Positions 1-11,972 are shown, numbered from the stretch's first letter. The stretch is 64,000 bases of DNA from Citrobacter sp. Marseille-Q6884 (GCF_945906775.1 NZ_CAMDRE010000001.1:1240001-1304000), one strand, 5' to 3'. The notes: generated by a model from the letters alone, not told the origin. Numbers and translations: made by a program.

Positions 1-2541
<2,541 letters not shown>

Positions 2542-2634
2542 ACAACGCCGAAGCTGTTTTGGCGAAAGAGTAGACGATTTTCAGCCTGATACAGATAAAA
2601 TTAACCGGCGAAAAGCGGGTTAATAAACAGAATT

Positions 2635-2754
2635 TGCCTGGCGGCTGTAGCGCGGTGGTCCCACCTGACCCCATGCCGAACTCAGAAGTGAAACGCCGTA
2701 GCGCCGATGGTAGTGTGGGGTCTCCCCATGCGAGAGTAGGGAACTGCCAGGCAT
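2635..2754 (+). rRNA. rrf: 5S ribosomal RNA
   Basis: A complete 120-nt 5S rRNA starting TGCCTGGCGG and ending CTGCCAGGCAT; the two ends pair as helix I. It lies 93 nt after the 23S 3' end, the normal rrn spacing. No tRNA gene follows before the terminator, as in rrnA. Confidence 0.99.
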
Positions 2755-2765
2755 CAAATCAAGCG

Positions 2766-2795
2766 AAAGGCCATCCGGAAGGATGGCCTTTTTGC
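2766..2795 (+). terminator. rrn operon terminator
   Basis: The inverted repeat AAAGGCCATCC / GGATGGCCTTT with a GGAA-type loop is followed by TTTTTGCG. It sits 12 nt after the 5S gene and matches the rrn T1 type. Confidence 0.93.
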
Positions 2796-2852
2796 GTTTG
2801 TGCGCATCTGAAACCGCCGGAAAACGGCGTAAACACCTTCTCCGACCCGTAA

Positions 2853-3356
2853 TTATTGTCTTACCCACTGCGTAACAAACTCTGCAATTTGCCGTACATC
2901 GTTGATATCTAACAAAGGAACGTCCAGTGCAAGCGGGACGTCACTGGCAACCGCGACGACATGCTCATCAATCACCAACTCTTCCGCATGATGTCCGCAG
3001 TCTTGACGAAAAAGCAGGATCTTTGCGACAGGTTCATGCTTAAAGCCCTCAACAAGTACCATATCCAACGTTGAAGCATCCATCCTGCTGACCAGATACG
3101 CTAAATCCAGCTGAGGTTCATCCGGTGTTTCTGTCATTAACGCCCAACGCTGCTGGCTGGCGACCAACGTTTGAGCTGCACCCGCTTTGCGTAACTCATA
3201 GCTATCTTTACCCGGTTTATCGACATCCATATTGTGGTGTGTGTGCTTAATCAGCCCCGGACGAATACCTCTGGCGCACAGTTCCGGGATCAGTTTTTTA
3301 AGTAGCGTGGTTTTCCCTGTGCCGCTCCATGCTGCAATGCCAAGTAATGGGATCAT
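2853..3356 (-). CDS. mobB: molybdopterin-guanine dinucleotide biosynthesis adaptor MobB
   Basis: GTP-binding P-loop protein that assists MobA in attaching GMP to molybdopterin for bis-MGD enzymes. The 167-residue protein starts MIPLLGIAAWSGTGKTTLL, with a Walker A motif (SGTGKTT) at residues 11-17, and contains the family segment DVDKPGKDSYELRKAG and the acidic strand VLVEGFKH. It is about eight residues shorter at the N-terminus than I recall for E. coli MobB, but AGGA lies six bases before this ATG. The start overlaps the mobA stop by four bases (ATGA), so the two are translationally coupled. The product would serve formate dehydrogenase O, encoded in this window. Confidence 0.95.
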   Translation of the reverse strand: MIPLLGIAAWSGTGKTTLLKKLIPELCARGIRPGLIKHTHHNMDVDKPGKDSYELRKAGAAQTLVASQQRWALMTETPDEPQLDLAYLVSRMDASTLDMVLVEGFKHEPVAKILLFRQDCGHHAEELVIDEHVVAVASDVPLALDVPLLDINDVRQIAEFVTQWVRQ

Positions 3357-3937
3357 GATTTATCCTGCCATCTGGCAAGTTCTTCCGGCGTATTCACATT
3401 TACAAAGGCGCCCATATGATCGCTGAAATCGACGGCGTGTCCGCCGGCCAGACCCATAAATACCATCACCCGTCGTTCACCTGACTGGAGGTATTCCTGT
3501 AATAACGGCTGTATATTTCTGTGCACCAGCGCAATAGCAGGATGATCCCGTTCTCCATCGTGCACCCATACGACCGGCGCGCCATTGCGTTGCTCTTTTA
3601 AACGAGTAACCAGGTTGCGGGGGATATAGGGCATATCGCAAGGGCAAAATAGAAACCATTCGCCAGGTTCCTGCTGAAAAACAGACAACATACCCGCCAG
3701 TGGGCCAGGAAAATCGGCCAGTGAATCCGGTATGACTTTCAGGCCGCTTTTCCGGTAAATATCTTGATGGCGATTAGCATTAACCACAACGGTCTCGACC
3801 TGGAGAGCGAGGGTATCCGCCACATGTCTCCATAAGGGCTTACCGCCCAGCTCCAGGAGACCTTTATCGGTTCCTCCCATTCGTCTGGCCTTACCGCCGG
3901 CCAGGACAACCCCTGTTATTGCACTATCCAGAATCAC
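3353..3937 (-). CDS. mobA: molybdenum cofactor guanylyltransferase MobA
   Basis: Transfers GMP from GTP to molybdopterin, forming the guanine dinucleotide cofactor used by DMSO-reductase family enzymes. The N-terminal nucleotide-binding signature LAGGKARRMGGTDKG (about residues 13-27) and the later NANRHQ, PGPLAGML and PCDMPYI motifs identify it. The 194-residue length equals E. coli MobA. The start codon is GTG at 3937, with GAGG eight bases upstream. mobA leads a two-gene operon with mobB. Cytoplasmic. Confidence 0.96.
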   Translation of the reverse strand: MILDSAITGVVLAGGKARRMGGTDKGLLELGGKPLWRHVADTLALQVETVVVNANRHQDIYRKSGLKVIPDSLADFPGPLAGMLSVFQQEPGEWFLFCPCDMPYIPRNLVTRLKEQRNGAPVVWVHDGERDHPAIALVHRNIQPLLQEYLQSGERRVMVFMGLAGGHAVDFSDHMGAFVNVNTPEELARWQDKS

Positions 3938-4006
3938 TGATATCGCCTCTTTTAATGTGGGATTGACCCTGCTAACGTATCCGTATCAAGCGTAAGGAGC
4001 ACAACC

Positions 4007-4276
4007 ATGAAATGTAAACGTCTGAATGAAGTTATTGAACTCCTCCAGCCAGCCTGGCAGAAAGAGCCTGATCTTAACCTGATGCAATTTTTACAGAAAC
4101 TGGCAAAAGAGTCAGGTTTTGACGGTGAACTGGCGGATTTAACTGATGACATTCTGATCTATCACCTGAAAATGCGTGACTCAGCAAAAGATGCCGTCAT
4201 CCCAGGTATCCAAAAAGATTATGAAGAAGATTTTAAAACTGCACTACTACGCGCACGTGGCGTAATTAAAGAGTAA
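4007..4276 (+). CDS. yihD: YihD family protein (DUF1040)
   Basis: A small cytoplasmic protein of 89 residues, conserved in enterobacteria and of unknown biochemical role. It has no signal peptide or membrane segment; the sequence is acidic and helix-rich (KEPDLNLMQFLQKLAKESGFDG). The start has a strong AAGGAG six to seven bases upstream. The TAA stop lies inside a CpxR box that belongs to the downstream srkA promoter. Confidence 0.93.
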   Translation: MKCKRLNEVIELLQPAWQKEPDLNLMQFLQKLAKESGFDGELADLTDDILIYHLKMRDSAKDAVIPGIQKDYEEDFKTALLRARGVIKE

Positions 4277-4287
4277 AAGCTTGTAAT
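4273..4287 (+). promoter_or_regulatory. CpxR box upstream of srkA-dsbA
   Basis: GTAAA-AGCTT-GTAAT matches the CpxR consensus GTAAA-N5-GTAA exactly. It overlaps the yihD stop codon and lies 66 bases before the srkA start. The E. coli srkA-dsbA operon is known to be Cpx-activated; that the box works here is inferred. Confidence 0.8.
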
Positions 4288-4352
4288 CGCCACCACCGAA
4301 AGCGCTGCGAAATGATATCCTGAATCATTCGTAGTATTTTCCGGATGATGGG

Positions 4353-5339
4353 ATGAACGACAACGCTTTTACTTTCCAGACGCTACACCCGGATACCATC
4401 ATGGATGCGCTGTTTGAACAGGGGCTCCGGGTGGATTCCGGGCTTACTCCGCTCAACAGCTATGAAAACCGTGTCTATCAATTCCAGGACGAAGACCGTC
4501 GGCGCTTTGTCGTAAAGTTTTATCGTCCTGAGCGCTGGTCCGTTGATCAAATACTGGAAGAACATCAGTTTGCACTTGAGCTTGTGCAAGATGAAGTGCC
4601 GGTTGCGGCACCGATTGTGTTTGATGGTCAGACGTTATTGGGTCACCAGGGCTTCCATTATGCGATATTCCCCAGTGTAGGTGGGCGCCAGTTTGAAGCC
4701 GACAATATCGATCAGATGGAGGCTGTAGGCCGCTATCTGGGACGTCTGCATCAAACGGGGCGCAAACGTGCTTTTGCCTTCCGGCCAACGATTGGGCTTG
4801 AAGAGTACCTGACAGAACCGCGTAAGCTTTTCGAGAATGCGCAGATCATTCCCTCAGGGCAAAAGGCCGCTTTCCTGAAAGCAACAGATGCGCTTATTGC
4901 GGTAGTGACCGAACGATGGCACACGCGTTTTGAGACTTTACGATTGCATGGCGACTGTCATGCCGGGAACATTTTGTGGCGCGATGGCCCTATGTTCGTC
5001 GATTTGGACGATGCTCGTAATGGTCCGGCCATACAGGATTTATGGATGCTCCTCAATGGCGACAAAGCGGAACAACGCATGCAGCTTGAAACCATTATTG
5101 AGGCTTATGAAGAGTTTAGCGAGTTCGACACCGCTGAAATCGGACTCATTGAACCTTTACGCGCCATGCGTTTAGTTTATTATCTTGCCTGGTTAATTCG
5201 GCGTTGGGCTGACCCTGCTTTCCCCAAAAACTTTCCGTGGTTAACCGGGGAAGATTACTGGCAACGTCAGACAGCGACCTTTATTGAGCAGGCAAAAATA
5301 CTGCAAGACCCCCCCTTACAATTAACGCCAATGTATTAA
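4353..5339 (+). CDS. srkA: stress response serine/threonine kinase SrkA (RdoA)
   Basis: Cytoplasmic Ser/Thr kinase of the APH/choline-kinase fold that counters stress-induced death in E. coli. In this 328-residue protein the Brenner-type catalytic motif is LHGDCHAGNILW (around residues 198-209), followed by the metal-binding segment FVDLDDARNGP. The N-lobe contains YENRVYQFQDEDRRRFVVKFYRPERW, supplying the ATP-binding lysine. dsbA follows after a 16-bp gap in the same direction, and the upstream CpxR box suggests envelope-stress control of both. Confidence 0.96.
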   Translation: MNDNAFTFQTLHPDTIMDALFEQGLRVDSGLTPLNSYENRVYQFQDEDRRRFVVKFYRPERWSVDQILEEHQFALELVQDEVPVAAPIVFDGQTLLGHQGFHYAIFPSVGGRQFEADNIDQMEAVGRYLGRLHQTGRKRAFAFRPTIGLEEYLTEPRKLFENAQIIPSGQKAAFLKATDALIAVVTERWHTRFETLRLHGDCHAGNILWRDGPMFVDLDDARNGPAIQDLWMLLNGDKAEQRMQLETIIEAYEEFSEFDTAEIGLIEPLRAMRLVYYLAWLIRRWADPAFPKNFPWLTGEDYWQRQTATFIEQAKILQDPPLQLTPMY

Positions 5340-5355
5340 TCGGAGAGACCTGAAC

Positions 5356-5979
5356 ATGAAAAAAATATGGCTGGCGCTGGCTGGTATGATTTTAGCTTTT
5401 AGCGCATCGGCAGCGCAGTTCCAGGACGGCAAGCAGTACACGACACTGGAAAAGCCTATTGCGGGTGAACCGCAGGTGTTGGAGTTCTTCTCCTTCTACT
5501 GCCCGCATTGCTACCAGTTCGAAGAAGTTCTTCATGTTTCTGATAACGTGAAGAAAAAACTGCCGGAAGGCACCAAAATGACCAAATATCACGTTGAGTT
5601 TTTGGGGCCGCTGGGTAAAGACCTGACTCAGGCGTGGGCAGTTGCGCTGGCGCTGGGTGTTGAGGATAAAGTCACTGCACCTTTGTTTGAAGCTGTTCAG
5701 AAAACGCAGACTGTTCAGTCAGTTGCTGATATCCGTAAAGTGTTTGTCGATGCAGGCATCAAAGGTGAAGATTATGATGCTGCGTGGAATAGCTTCGTAG
5801 TGAAATCACTCGTCGCACAGCAGGAAAAAGCCGCGGCGGATCTGCAACTGCAGGGCGTTCCGGCGATGTTTGTTAACGGCAAATATCAGGTAAATCCGCA
5901 GGGCATGGATACCAGCAGCATGGATATCTTTGTGCAGCAGTATGCTGATACTGTGAAACACCTCGTCGAGAAAAAATAA
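5356..5979 (+). CDS. dsbA: thiol:disulfide interchange protein DsbA
   Basis: Periplasmic oxidase that introduces disulfide bonds into secreted proteins and is re-oxidised by DsbB. It has 207 residues, with a signal peptide (MKKIWLALAGMILAFSASA) cleaved before AQFQDG. The thioredoxin-fold active site is C49-P50-H51-C52 in FYCPHCYQFEE, and the cis-proline loop is GVPAMFVNG. It has good SD (GGAGAG) and lies downstream of srkA, with a strong terminator after it. An internal promoter in srkA, as in E. coli, is possible but not demonstrated here. Confidence 0.98.
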   Translation: MKKIWLALAGMILAFSASAAQFQDGKQYTTLEKPIAGEPQVLEFFSFYCPHCYQFEEVLHVSDNVKKKLPEGTKMTKYHVEFLGPLGKDLTQAWAVALALGVEDKVTAPLFEAVQKTQTVQSVADIRKVFVDAGIKGEDYDAAWNSFVVKSLVAQQEKAAADLQLQGVPAMFVNGKYQVNPQGMDTSSMDIFVQQYADTVKHLVEKK

Positions 5980-5998
5980 TTCATCCCGAATGTCATAC

Positions 5999-6028
5999 AG
6001 CCTGCGAATATTCGCAGGCTTTTTTTTA
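5999..6028 (+). terminator. dsbA terminator
   Basis: A perfect inverted repeat AGCCTGCGAA / TTCGCAGGCT is followed by eight T residues, 20 bases after the dsbA stop. Confidence 0.93.
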
Positions 6029-6133
6029 TTCTTTTATAAATATAAATGCTTTCTGATAATTCATCATGTTACTGGACTTCCTCGCATCAGAAGTTGATAT
6101 TCAGTGTTTTGATGTTTTATCAGGGATAATAAA

Positions 6134-7564
6134 ATGATATGTAAAACAGCCGCGAGCATGGTTGTCGCTTTAGCCGTTATCTGGGGCGGCGGAACATGGT
6201 ACACAGGGACGCAAATTCAATCGCGAATCGATAAGGATGTGAAAGAATTTAATTTCAGAATGAGGGATCACGGCGATGATCGTCAATTAACGGCCCGTTA
6301 CGAAAACTTTGATAATAGTTTTTTTAGCTCACATTTTAAATTGTTCGTTAAAATTGATAAAGGAGCGGCCAGCCTTGGAATGAAAACAGGGCAAGAAATT
6401 GGGTTTGATATTAATGTCATCCACGGACCGTTGCCATTAATTTTTCATGGTGATTTTACACCGGCTATGGTGGCTGCAAAGTTAAGATTAGTGAACAATG
6501 AACTGACACAACCACTCTTTACCGCGGCTAAAGATAAGTCGCCTGGCGAAGCGACCATACGTTTCAGCTATGATGGTTCCTACTCAACTGTACTTGATGT
6601 GATGCCAGCTCAGTATACCGGTTTATCTTTTGGCAATGGTCAGTTTGCTATTGGTAAAGATGACAGCGGCCTGTCAAACCTGCAGATTAACGGCGAAGTA
6701 GAGAACGTCGTGATGAGTGTGAATAACGACAAAAAAGTCATTGCTGACTCCTTAAATGTCGATACTCTCTTGCGTCTGGAGGAAAAGAGCTATCCCATCG
6801 GTAACATCGCGCTAAAATTTAACAAGGCTACTCTCTCTGAGCGCGATGCTGGGCTTTTTAAAATGGACGCACTTATTATTAAAACATCGTCAGAGCGTGC
6901 AAAAAATAGCAAATATATTAATGCCAATCTGACCTACGTGTTCGAAAAAATTAAAAAGGAAAATCAGGATATTGGTAGTGGCCAGGTGTCATTAGTTGCG
7001 GAATCTATTGACCCATTAGCCGTGAGGGCGTTTATTAGTCAGTATGGCGTCACAATGAGGGAGTATTTTGCTAAGAACTCCCTGGAAAGTGATGATGCGA
7101 ATTATAAAGCTCGCCGGTTTCATAGTGAGTTCTTAATAGCAAATATGCCAATTTTATTTAAAAGTGAGCCTGTTATTAAATTCCCTGTTTCATGGAACAA
7201 TGCAGGCGGTGAGTTGACCGGAAGCTTAGACATCGCTTTTAAAGACCCAGGCAATATAATGCCGGCCACTGTTAAGGCTATTAAATCTGTGAATGCTGAT
7301 TTTGTCGCTCCGATTACGTTTGCAACCGAGATGATAAAACAGTCTAAACTTGCCCAAGGCATGAATGCGAAGGATGCCCAGAGTCAGGCGCAAAAAGAAG
7401 TTAATGACATTAAACAATATGTTTCCATGCTCAATTTGTTAATGATTCATGAAAATAATGCTTCGTTGCGGGTACGTTATGTCCCGGGTCAAGTTAACTT
7501 TAACGGAAGACAAATGGCAGACGACCAATTTATGGCGCTTCTCAAAGGTCTCTCTCGCCGATAA
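6134..7564 (+). CDS. yihF: YihF family protein (DUF945)
   Basis: A 476-residue DUF945 protein, the same length as E. coli YihF and related to YdgA. An N-terminal hydrophobic segment (about residues 7-20) followed by GTWYTG is a signal anchor, so the large remainder probably lies in the periplasm. The body repeats beta-strand-rich segments typical of the family (GSGQVSLVAESIDP; NFNGRQMADDQFMALLKG at the C-terminus). Function is unknown. The gene is noticeably richer in A/T than its neighbours, and the family evolves fast. Confidence 0.85.
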   Translation: MICKTAASMVVALAVIWGGGTWYTGTQIQSRIDKDVKEFNFRMRDHGDDRQLTARYENFDNSFFSSHFKLFVKIDKGAASLGMKTGQEIGFDINVIHGPLPLIFHGDFTPAMVAAKLRLVNNELTQPLFTAAKDKSPGEATIRFSYDGSYSTVLDVMPAQYTGLSFGNGQFAIGKDDSGLSNLQINGEVENVVMSVNNDKKVIADSLNVDTLLRLEEKSYPIGNIALKFNKATLSERDAGLFKMDALIIKTSSERAKNSKYINANLTYVFEKIKKENQDIGSGQVSLVAESIDPLAVRAFISQYGVTMREYFAKNSLESDDANYKARRFHSEFLIANMPILFKSEPVIKFPVSWNNAGGELTGSLDIAFKDPGNIMPATVKAIKSVNADFVAPITFATEMIKQSKLAQGMNAKDAQSQAQKEVNDIKQYVSMLNLLMIHENNASLRVRYVPGQVNFNGRQMADDQFMALLKGLSRR

Positions 7565-7602
7565 AAGCGTACCGCCTCCGTTCAACCCGGAGGCGGATAA
7601 CA

Positions 7603-8523
7603 TCATTTCTTAGGCTGATGCGCGGTAATCAACGAAGTAATAAGACGATCTTTCTCCTGCCAGAGCGTATTCAGCCACAGCTGGAACCGACGTTTAAACC
7701 CTTTATCGTTAACGTAATCGCCGTGCAGTTCCTCTTTAATTGTCTCCAGATTCACTCTCACCACAATACGCGTCAGTTTACCGCTCAGCATATCGTAGAA
7801 AGGGCGCTCGCTGTTTTCCGGGTAGCACAGCGTGACATTAAGCAGTTTATCGAACTGCGATCCTAAGACATTTAGCGCCATTGCAATACCGGCCGCTTTT
7901 GGTGGCAACAGGTTTTGAAATGGCGAACGGGTTTGCTGGTGTTTCTCTTTTGTAAACCGGGAACCTTCGACAAAATTCACAATAGTTGTCGGATGTGCAC
8001 GGAATTTCTCACAAGAAAGACGTGTGGTTTCCACGTCTTTACCGCGTCGTTCCGGGTGACGGAGCAAATAGCCTCGCGAATAGCGCTTCATAAATGGCAT
8101 ATCCAGCGCCCAGCATGCGAGGCCGATAAAGGGCACCCAGGCCAACTGCTGTTTGAGGAAATATTTATTCGCGGGGATGTGCTTACGAAACAGAACGCAA
8201 AGCACAACGATATCGGCCCAGCTGTAGTGATTACAGATGAGAAGATACCAGTTTTTCTTGCTAAGACCTTCCAGTCCTTCGACGTCCCACTTCAGTCGCG
8301 GGTTAAGGTGCAGGAGTAGCGCCAGACCTTCACACCAGCAGTACATCATGAAATTACAGAAGACGGATACCTTGCGCCAGACGATGGGAATGGGCAAAAG
8401 GAGTTTGATAACCCCGGCAAGGATGATCGGCACAGAACAAAAAATCGTGACCAATATGGTCAATACGATACTCAGCAACAGCGTTATCGCAGCGAGTATT
8501 CTCGTCATAATTAAATTATTCAA
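7603..8523 (-). CDS. yihG: 1-acyl-sn-glycerol-3-phosphate acyltransferase-family protein YihG
   Basis: Inner-membrane acyltransferase of the PlsC family; E. coli YihG is reported to act as a secondary lysophosphatidate acyltransferase. The 306-residue protein has an N-terminal membrane segment (ILAAITLLLSIVLTILVTIF), the HX4D catalytic motif in NHYSWADI (residues about 98-105), and the glycerophosphate-binding motif FVEGSRFT. From memory E. coli has Arg where this protein has Tyr after the catalytic His, a variable position. It is transcribed toward yihF, stop to stop. Confidence 0.93.
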   Translation of the reverse strand: MNNLIMTRILAAITLLLSIVLTILVTIFCSVPIILAGVIKLLLPIPIVWRKVSVFCNFMMYCWCEGLALLLHLNPRLKWDVEGLEGLSKKNWYLLICNHYSWADIVVLCVLFRKHIPANKYFLKQQLAWVPFIGLACWALDMPFMKRYSRGYLLRHPERRGKDVETTRLSCEKFRAHPTTIVNFVEGSRFTKEKHQQTRSPFQNLLPPKAAGIAMALNVLGSQFDKLLNVTLCYPENSERPFYDMLSGKLTRIVVRVNLETIKEELHGDYVNDKGFKRRFQLWLNTLWQEKDRLITSLITAHQPKK

Positions 8524-8897
8524 CGGTTAGCCATAAACAGTGCGCTAAAGAGGCGCAAGGGGCTGATTCTATCAGAAAACGAAGCAAATGATGGATCTTC
8601 ACTGAATAGAAAAAAAGGGAATATCTATCCACATCCCGATATATACAGAAAACAGAATATAAAAAATCCGATATCAATATAACTTAATGAAAAATAGGTA
8701 AAAATATTATGATTCATACATTATTTTGCTGTATCTAAAGGGCTGAAAATTATTTATTCACAAAGTTATCCACAACGCACTTTGCGAACAACCCAGAAGA
8801 TCTGCAAAAGTTTTTCGACAAATGCGGTGAAAAACTCATGTTTTCATCCTGTCTGTGGCATCCTTTACCCATAATCTGATAAACAGGCACGGACATT
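8524..8897. promoter_or_regulatory. yihG-polA divergent intergenic region with two DnaA boxes
   Basis: A 374-bp A/T-rich gap. It holds a perfect DnaA box TTATCCACA (8766-8774) and a one-mismatch box CTATCCACA (8625-8633). DnaA is reported to stimulate polA expression in E. coli, so these are plausible regulatory sites. No ORF of note and no sRNA signature is seen here. Confidence 0.6.
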
Positions 8898-11684
8898 ATG
8901 GTTCAGATCCCAGAAAACCCACTTATCCTTGTAGACGGTTCATCTTACCTGTATCGCGCATACCATGCGTTTCCGCCGCTGACTAACAGTGCGGGAGAAC
9001 CTACGGGAGCGATGTACGGCGTCCTCAACATGCTGCGTAGCTTGATTCTGCAATACCAGCCAACGCATGCGGCAGTGGTCTTCGACGCTAAGGGTAAAAC
9101 CTTCCGTGATGAATTATTCGAACACTACAAGTCACACCGTCCGCCCATGCCGGACGATCTGCGTGCGCAGATTGAGCCTCTGCATGCGATGGTAAAAGCG
9201 ATGGGATTGCCGCTGCTGGCGGTATCCGGTGTGGAAGCGGACGATGTTATCGGTACGCTGGCGCGTGAAGCGGAAAAAGTGGGGCGTCCGGTACTGATTA
9301 GCACCGGTGATAAAGACATGGCCCAACTGGTCACGCCCAATATTACCCTCATCAACACCATGACCAACACGATCCTCGGGCCGGATGAGGTGGTGAACAA
9401 GTATGGCGTTCCTCCGGAACTGATTATCGATTTCCTGGCGCTGATGGGTGACTCCTCCGATAACATTCCAGGCGTTCCGGGGGTAGGTGAAAAAACCGCT
9501 CAGGCGCTGCTTCAGGGGCTGGGCGGGCTGGACACGCTCTATGCTGAATCAGACAAAATAGCCGGGCTGACATTCCGTGGCGCAAAAACCATGGCCGGTA
9601 AGCTCGAGCAGAATAAAGAGGTGGCGTACCTTTCTTATAAGCTGGCTACCATCAAAACGGATGTTGAGCTGGAGTTAACCTGTGAACAGCTGGAAGTGCA
9701 GCAACCCGCAGCAGACGAACTGCTAGGTCTGTTTAAACAGTATGAGTTTAAGCGCTGGGTCGCTGACGTTGAAGCCGGTAAATGGTTGCAGGCGAAAGGG
9801 GCAAAACCCGCGGCAAAATCGAAGGAAACAATAGTTATAGATGAAACCCCCGAGGAACCTGCAACGGTTCTCTCGTACGATAACTATGTGACGATTCTCG
9901 ACGAAGCGACGCTGGAAGCGTGGATTGCGAAGCTGAAAAAAGCACCGGTCTTTGCTTTCGATACTGAAACGGACAGCCTGGACAACATCTCTGCAAATCT
10001 GGTCGGCCTCTCCTTTGCCATCGAACCGGGTGTTGCGGCCTATGTTCCTGTTGCTCATGACTATCTGGATGCTCCCGATCAGATCTCCCGCGACCGCGCG
10101 CTGGCGCTATTGAAGCCGCTGTTGGAAGATGAAAAAGCGCATAAAGTCGGGCAAAACCTGAAGTACGATCGCGGCATACTGGCGAATTACGATATTGAAC
10201 TGCGCGGTATCGTCTTTGATACCATGCTTGAATCCTATACGCTCAACAGCGTTGCCGGGCGACACGATATGGACAGCCTGTCCGATCGCTGGCTGAAACA
10301 TAAAACCATCACTTTTGAAGAGATCGCCGGTAAAGGTAAAAACCAACTGACCTTCAACCAGATTGCACTGGAAGAAGCCGGGCGCTATGCCGCAGAAGAT
10401 GCCGACGTTACGCTGCAACTGCATCTGAAAATGTGGCCGGAATTGCAAAAGCACAAAGGACCACTCAACGTCTTCGAAAATATCGATATGCCGCTGGTTC
10501 CGGTGCTGTCTCGTGTCGAACGCAACGGTGTGAAAATCGATCCTGCAGTACTGCATAAGCACTCAGAAGAATTGACGAAGCGTTTGAATGAACTGGAGAA
10601 AAAAGCGCACGAGATCGCCGGGGAAGCCTTTAACCTCTCTTCGACTAAGCAGTTACAAACCATTCTGTTTGAAAAGCAGGGTATAAAACCGCTGAAGAAA
10701 ACGCCTGGTGGGGCACCGTCAACGTCAGAGGAAGTCCTGGAAGAGTTAGCGCTGGATTATCCGTTACCGAAGGTGATTCTGGAACATCGTGGGTTAGCGA
10801 AACTGAAATCGACCTACACGGATAAACTTCCGCTGATGATCAATCCGAAAACCGGGCGCGTACATACCTCTTATCATCAGGCTGTTACGGCAACTGGACG
10901 TTTATCATCTACCGATCCTAACCTGCAAAACATCCCGGTGCGTAACGAAGAAGGTCGTCGTATTCGCCAGGCGTTCATTGCACCAGAAGATTATGTGATC
11001 GTCTCGGCGGACTACTCGCAAATCGAACTGCGCATTATGGCGCACCTTTCTCGTGACAAGGGCTTGCTGACCGCCTTTGCCGAAGGAAAAGACATTCACC
11101 GTGCAACGGCTGCGGAAGTTTTTGGCCTGCCACTCGACTCGGTGACCAGTGAGCAGCGTCGTAGCGCGAAAGCCATTAACTTTGGTCTGATCTACGGGAT
11201 GAGCGCCTTTGGCCTTGCGCGTCAGTTGAATATTCCGCGCAAAGAAGCACAGAAGTACATGGATCTCTATTTCGAACGCTATCCTGGCGTGCTGGAATAT
11301 ATGGAACGCACACGTGCACAGGCAAAAGAGCAAGGGTACGTTGAAACGCTCGAAGGGCGTCGACTCTATTTACCGGATATTAAGTCCAGTAATGGTGCTC
11401 GTCGTGCCGGTGCTGAACGCGCAGCGATTAACGCCCCGATGCAAGGTACCGCAGCAGATATTATTAAGCGCGCTATGATAGCCGTAGACGGATGGCTGCA
11501 GACCGAGCAACCTCGCGTACGTATGATCATGCAGGTACACGATGAACTGGTCTTTGAAGTGCACAAAGATGATCTGGAAAGCGTATCGAAAAAGATCCAT
11601 CAATTGATGGAGAACGGGACGCGTATTGATGTGCCGTTGCTGGTTGAAGTCGGTAGCGGTGAAAACTGGGATCAAGCGCACTAA
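8898..11684 (+). CDS. polA: DNA polymerase I
   Basis: Repair and Okazaki-fragment-processing polymerase of 928 residues, the same length as E. coli Pol I. Domains in order: 5' nuclease (1 to about 320; GVEADDVIGTLA, ISTGDKDMAQL), proofreading 3'-5' exonuclease (about 325-515; FAFDTETDSLD carries the metal-binding Asp and Glu) and the polymerase (about 520-928; motif A DYSQIELR, O helix RRSAKAINFGLIYG, motif C VHDELVFE). All catalytic residues are present. Two DnaA boxes lie upstream and the Spot 42 sRNA gene follows. The region around residues 300-320 is variable, as usual for the interdomain linker. Confidence 0.99.
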   Translation: MVQIPENPLILVDGSSYLYRAYHAFPPLTNSAGEPTGAMYGVLNMLRSLILQYQPTHAAVVFDAKGKTFRDELFEHYKSHRPPMPDDLRAQIEPLHAMVKAMGLPLLAVSGVEADDVIGTLAREAEKVGRPVLISTGDKDMAQLVTPNITLINTMTNTILGPDEVVNKYGVPPELIIDFLALMGDSSDNIPGVPGVGEKTAQALLQGLGGLDTLYAESDKIAGLTFRGAKTMAGKLEQNKEVAYLSYKLATIKTDVELELTCEQLEVQQPAADELLGLFKQYEFKRWVADVEAGKWLQAKGAKPAAKSKETIVIDETPEEPATVLSYDNYVTILDEATLEAWIAKLKKAPVFAFDTETDSLDNISANLVGLSFAIEPGVAAYVPVAHDYLDAPDQISRDRALALLKPLLEDEKAHKVGQNLKYDRGILANYDIELRGIVFDTMLESYTLNSVAGRHDMDSLSDRWLKHKTITFEEIAGKGKNQLTFNQIALEEAGRYAAEDADVTLQLHLKMWPELQKHKGPLNVFENIDMPLVPVLSRVERNGVKIDPAVLHKHSEELTKRLNELEKKAHEIAGEAFNLSSTKQLQTILFEKQGIKPLKKTPGGAPSTSEEVLEELALDYPLPKVILEHRGLAKLKSTYTDKLPLMINPKTGRVHTSYHQAVTATGRLSSTDPNLQNIPVRNEEGRRIRQAFIAPEDYVIVSADYSQIELRIMAHLSRDKGLLTAFAEGKDIHRATAAEVFGLPLDSVTSEQRRSAKAINFGLIYGMSAFGLARQLNIPRKEAQKYMDLYFERYPGVLEYMERTRAQAKEQGYVETLEGRRLYLPDIKSSNGARRAGAERAAINAPMQGTAADIIKRAMIAVDGWLQTEQPRVRMIMQVHDELVFEVHKDDLESVSKKIHQLMENGTRIDVPLLVEVGSGENWDQAH

Positions 11685-11832
11685 GCGTTAGCTGAATAAC
11701 ACGCTCTTTTCGTAACTAAGCAACATAAGTGAGAATTTTTTGTGATATCCATTAGAATTCCCTATGTCGGGAGTGAAAAAAAATTACAAAAAATACTTTC
11801 TGAGTTGCTCAAAAAAGAGTAAAGTTATTCGC

Positions 11833-11941
11833 GTAGGGTACAGAGGTAAGATGTTCTATCTTTCAGACCTTTTACTTCACGTAATCGGATTTGGCTGAAT
11901 ATTTTAGCCGCCCCAGTCAGTAATGACTGGGGCGTTTTTTA
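11833..11941 (+). ncRNA. spf: Spot 42 small RNA
   Basis: A 109-nt Hfq-dependent sRNA that represses catabolic genes such as galK when glucose is present; its transcription is repressed by cAMP-CRP in E. coli. The sequence starts GTAGGGTACAGAGGTAAGAT and ends in the terminator hairpin GCCCCAGTCAG / CTGGGGCG plus TTTTTTA, matching E. coli almost base for base. It occupies its usual place downstream of polA. A TGTGATAT half-site near 11741 may be part of a CRP site, but this is weak. Confidence 0.97.
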
Positions 11942-11972
11942 TTGTGCGCAAGAAACGTGTTGTCCATACTAT

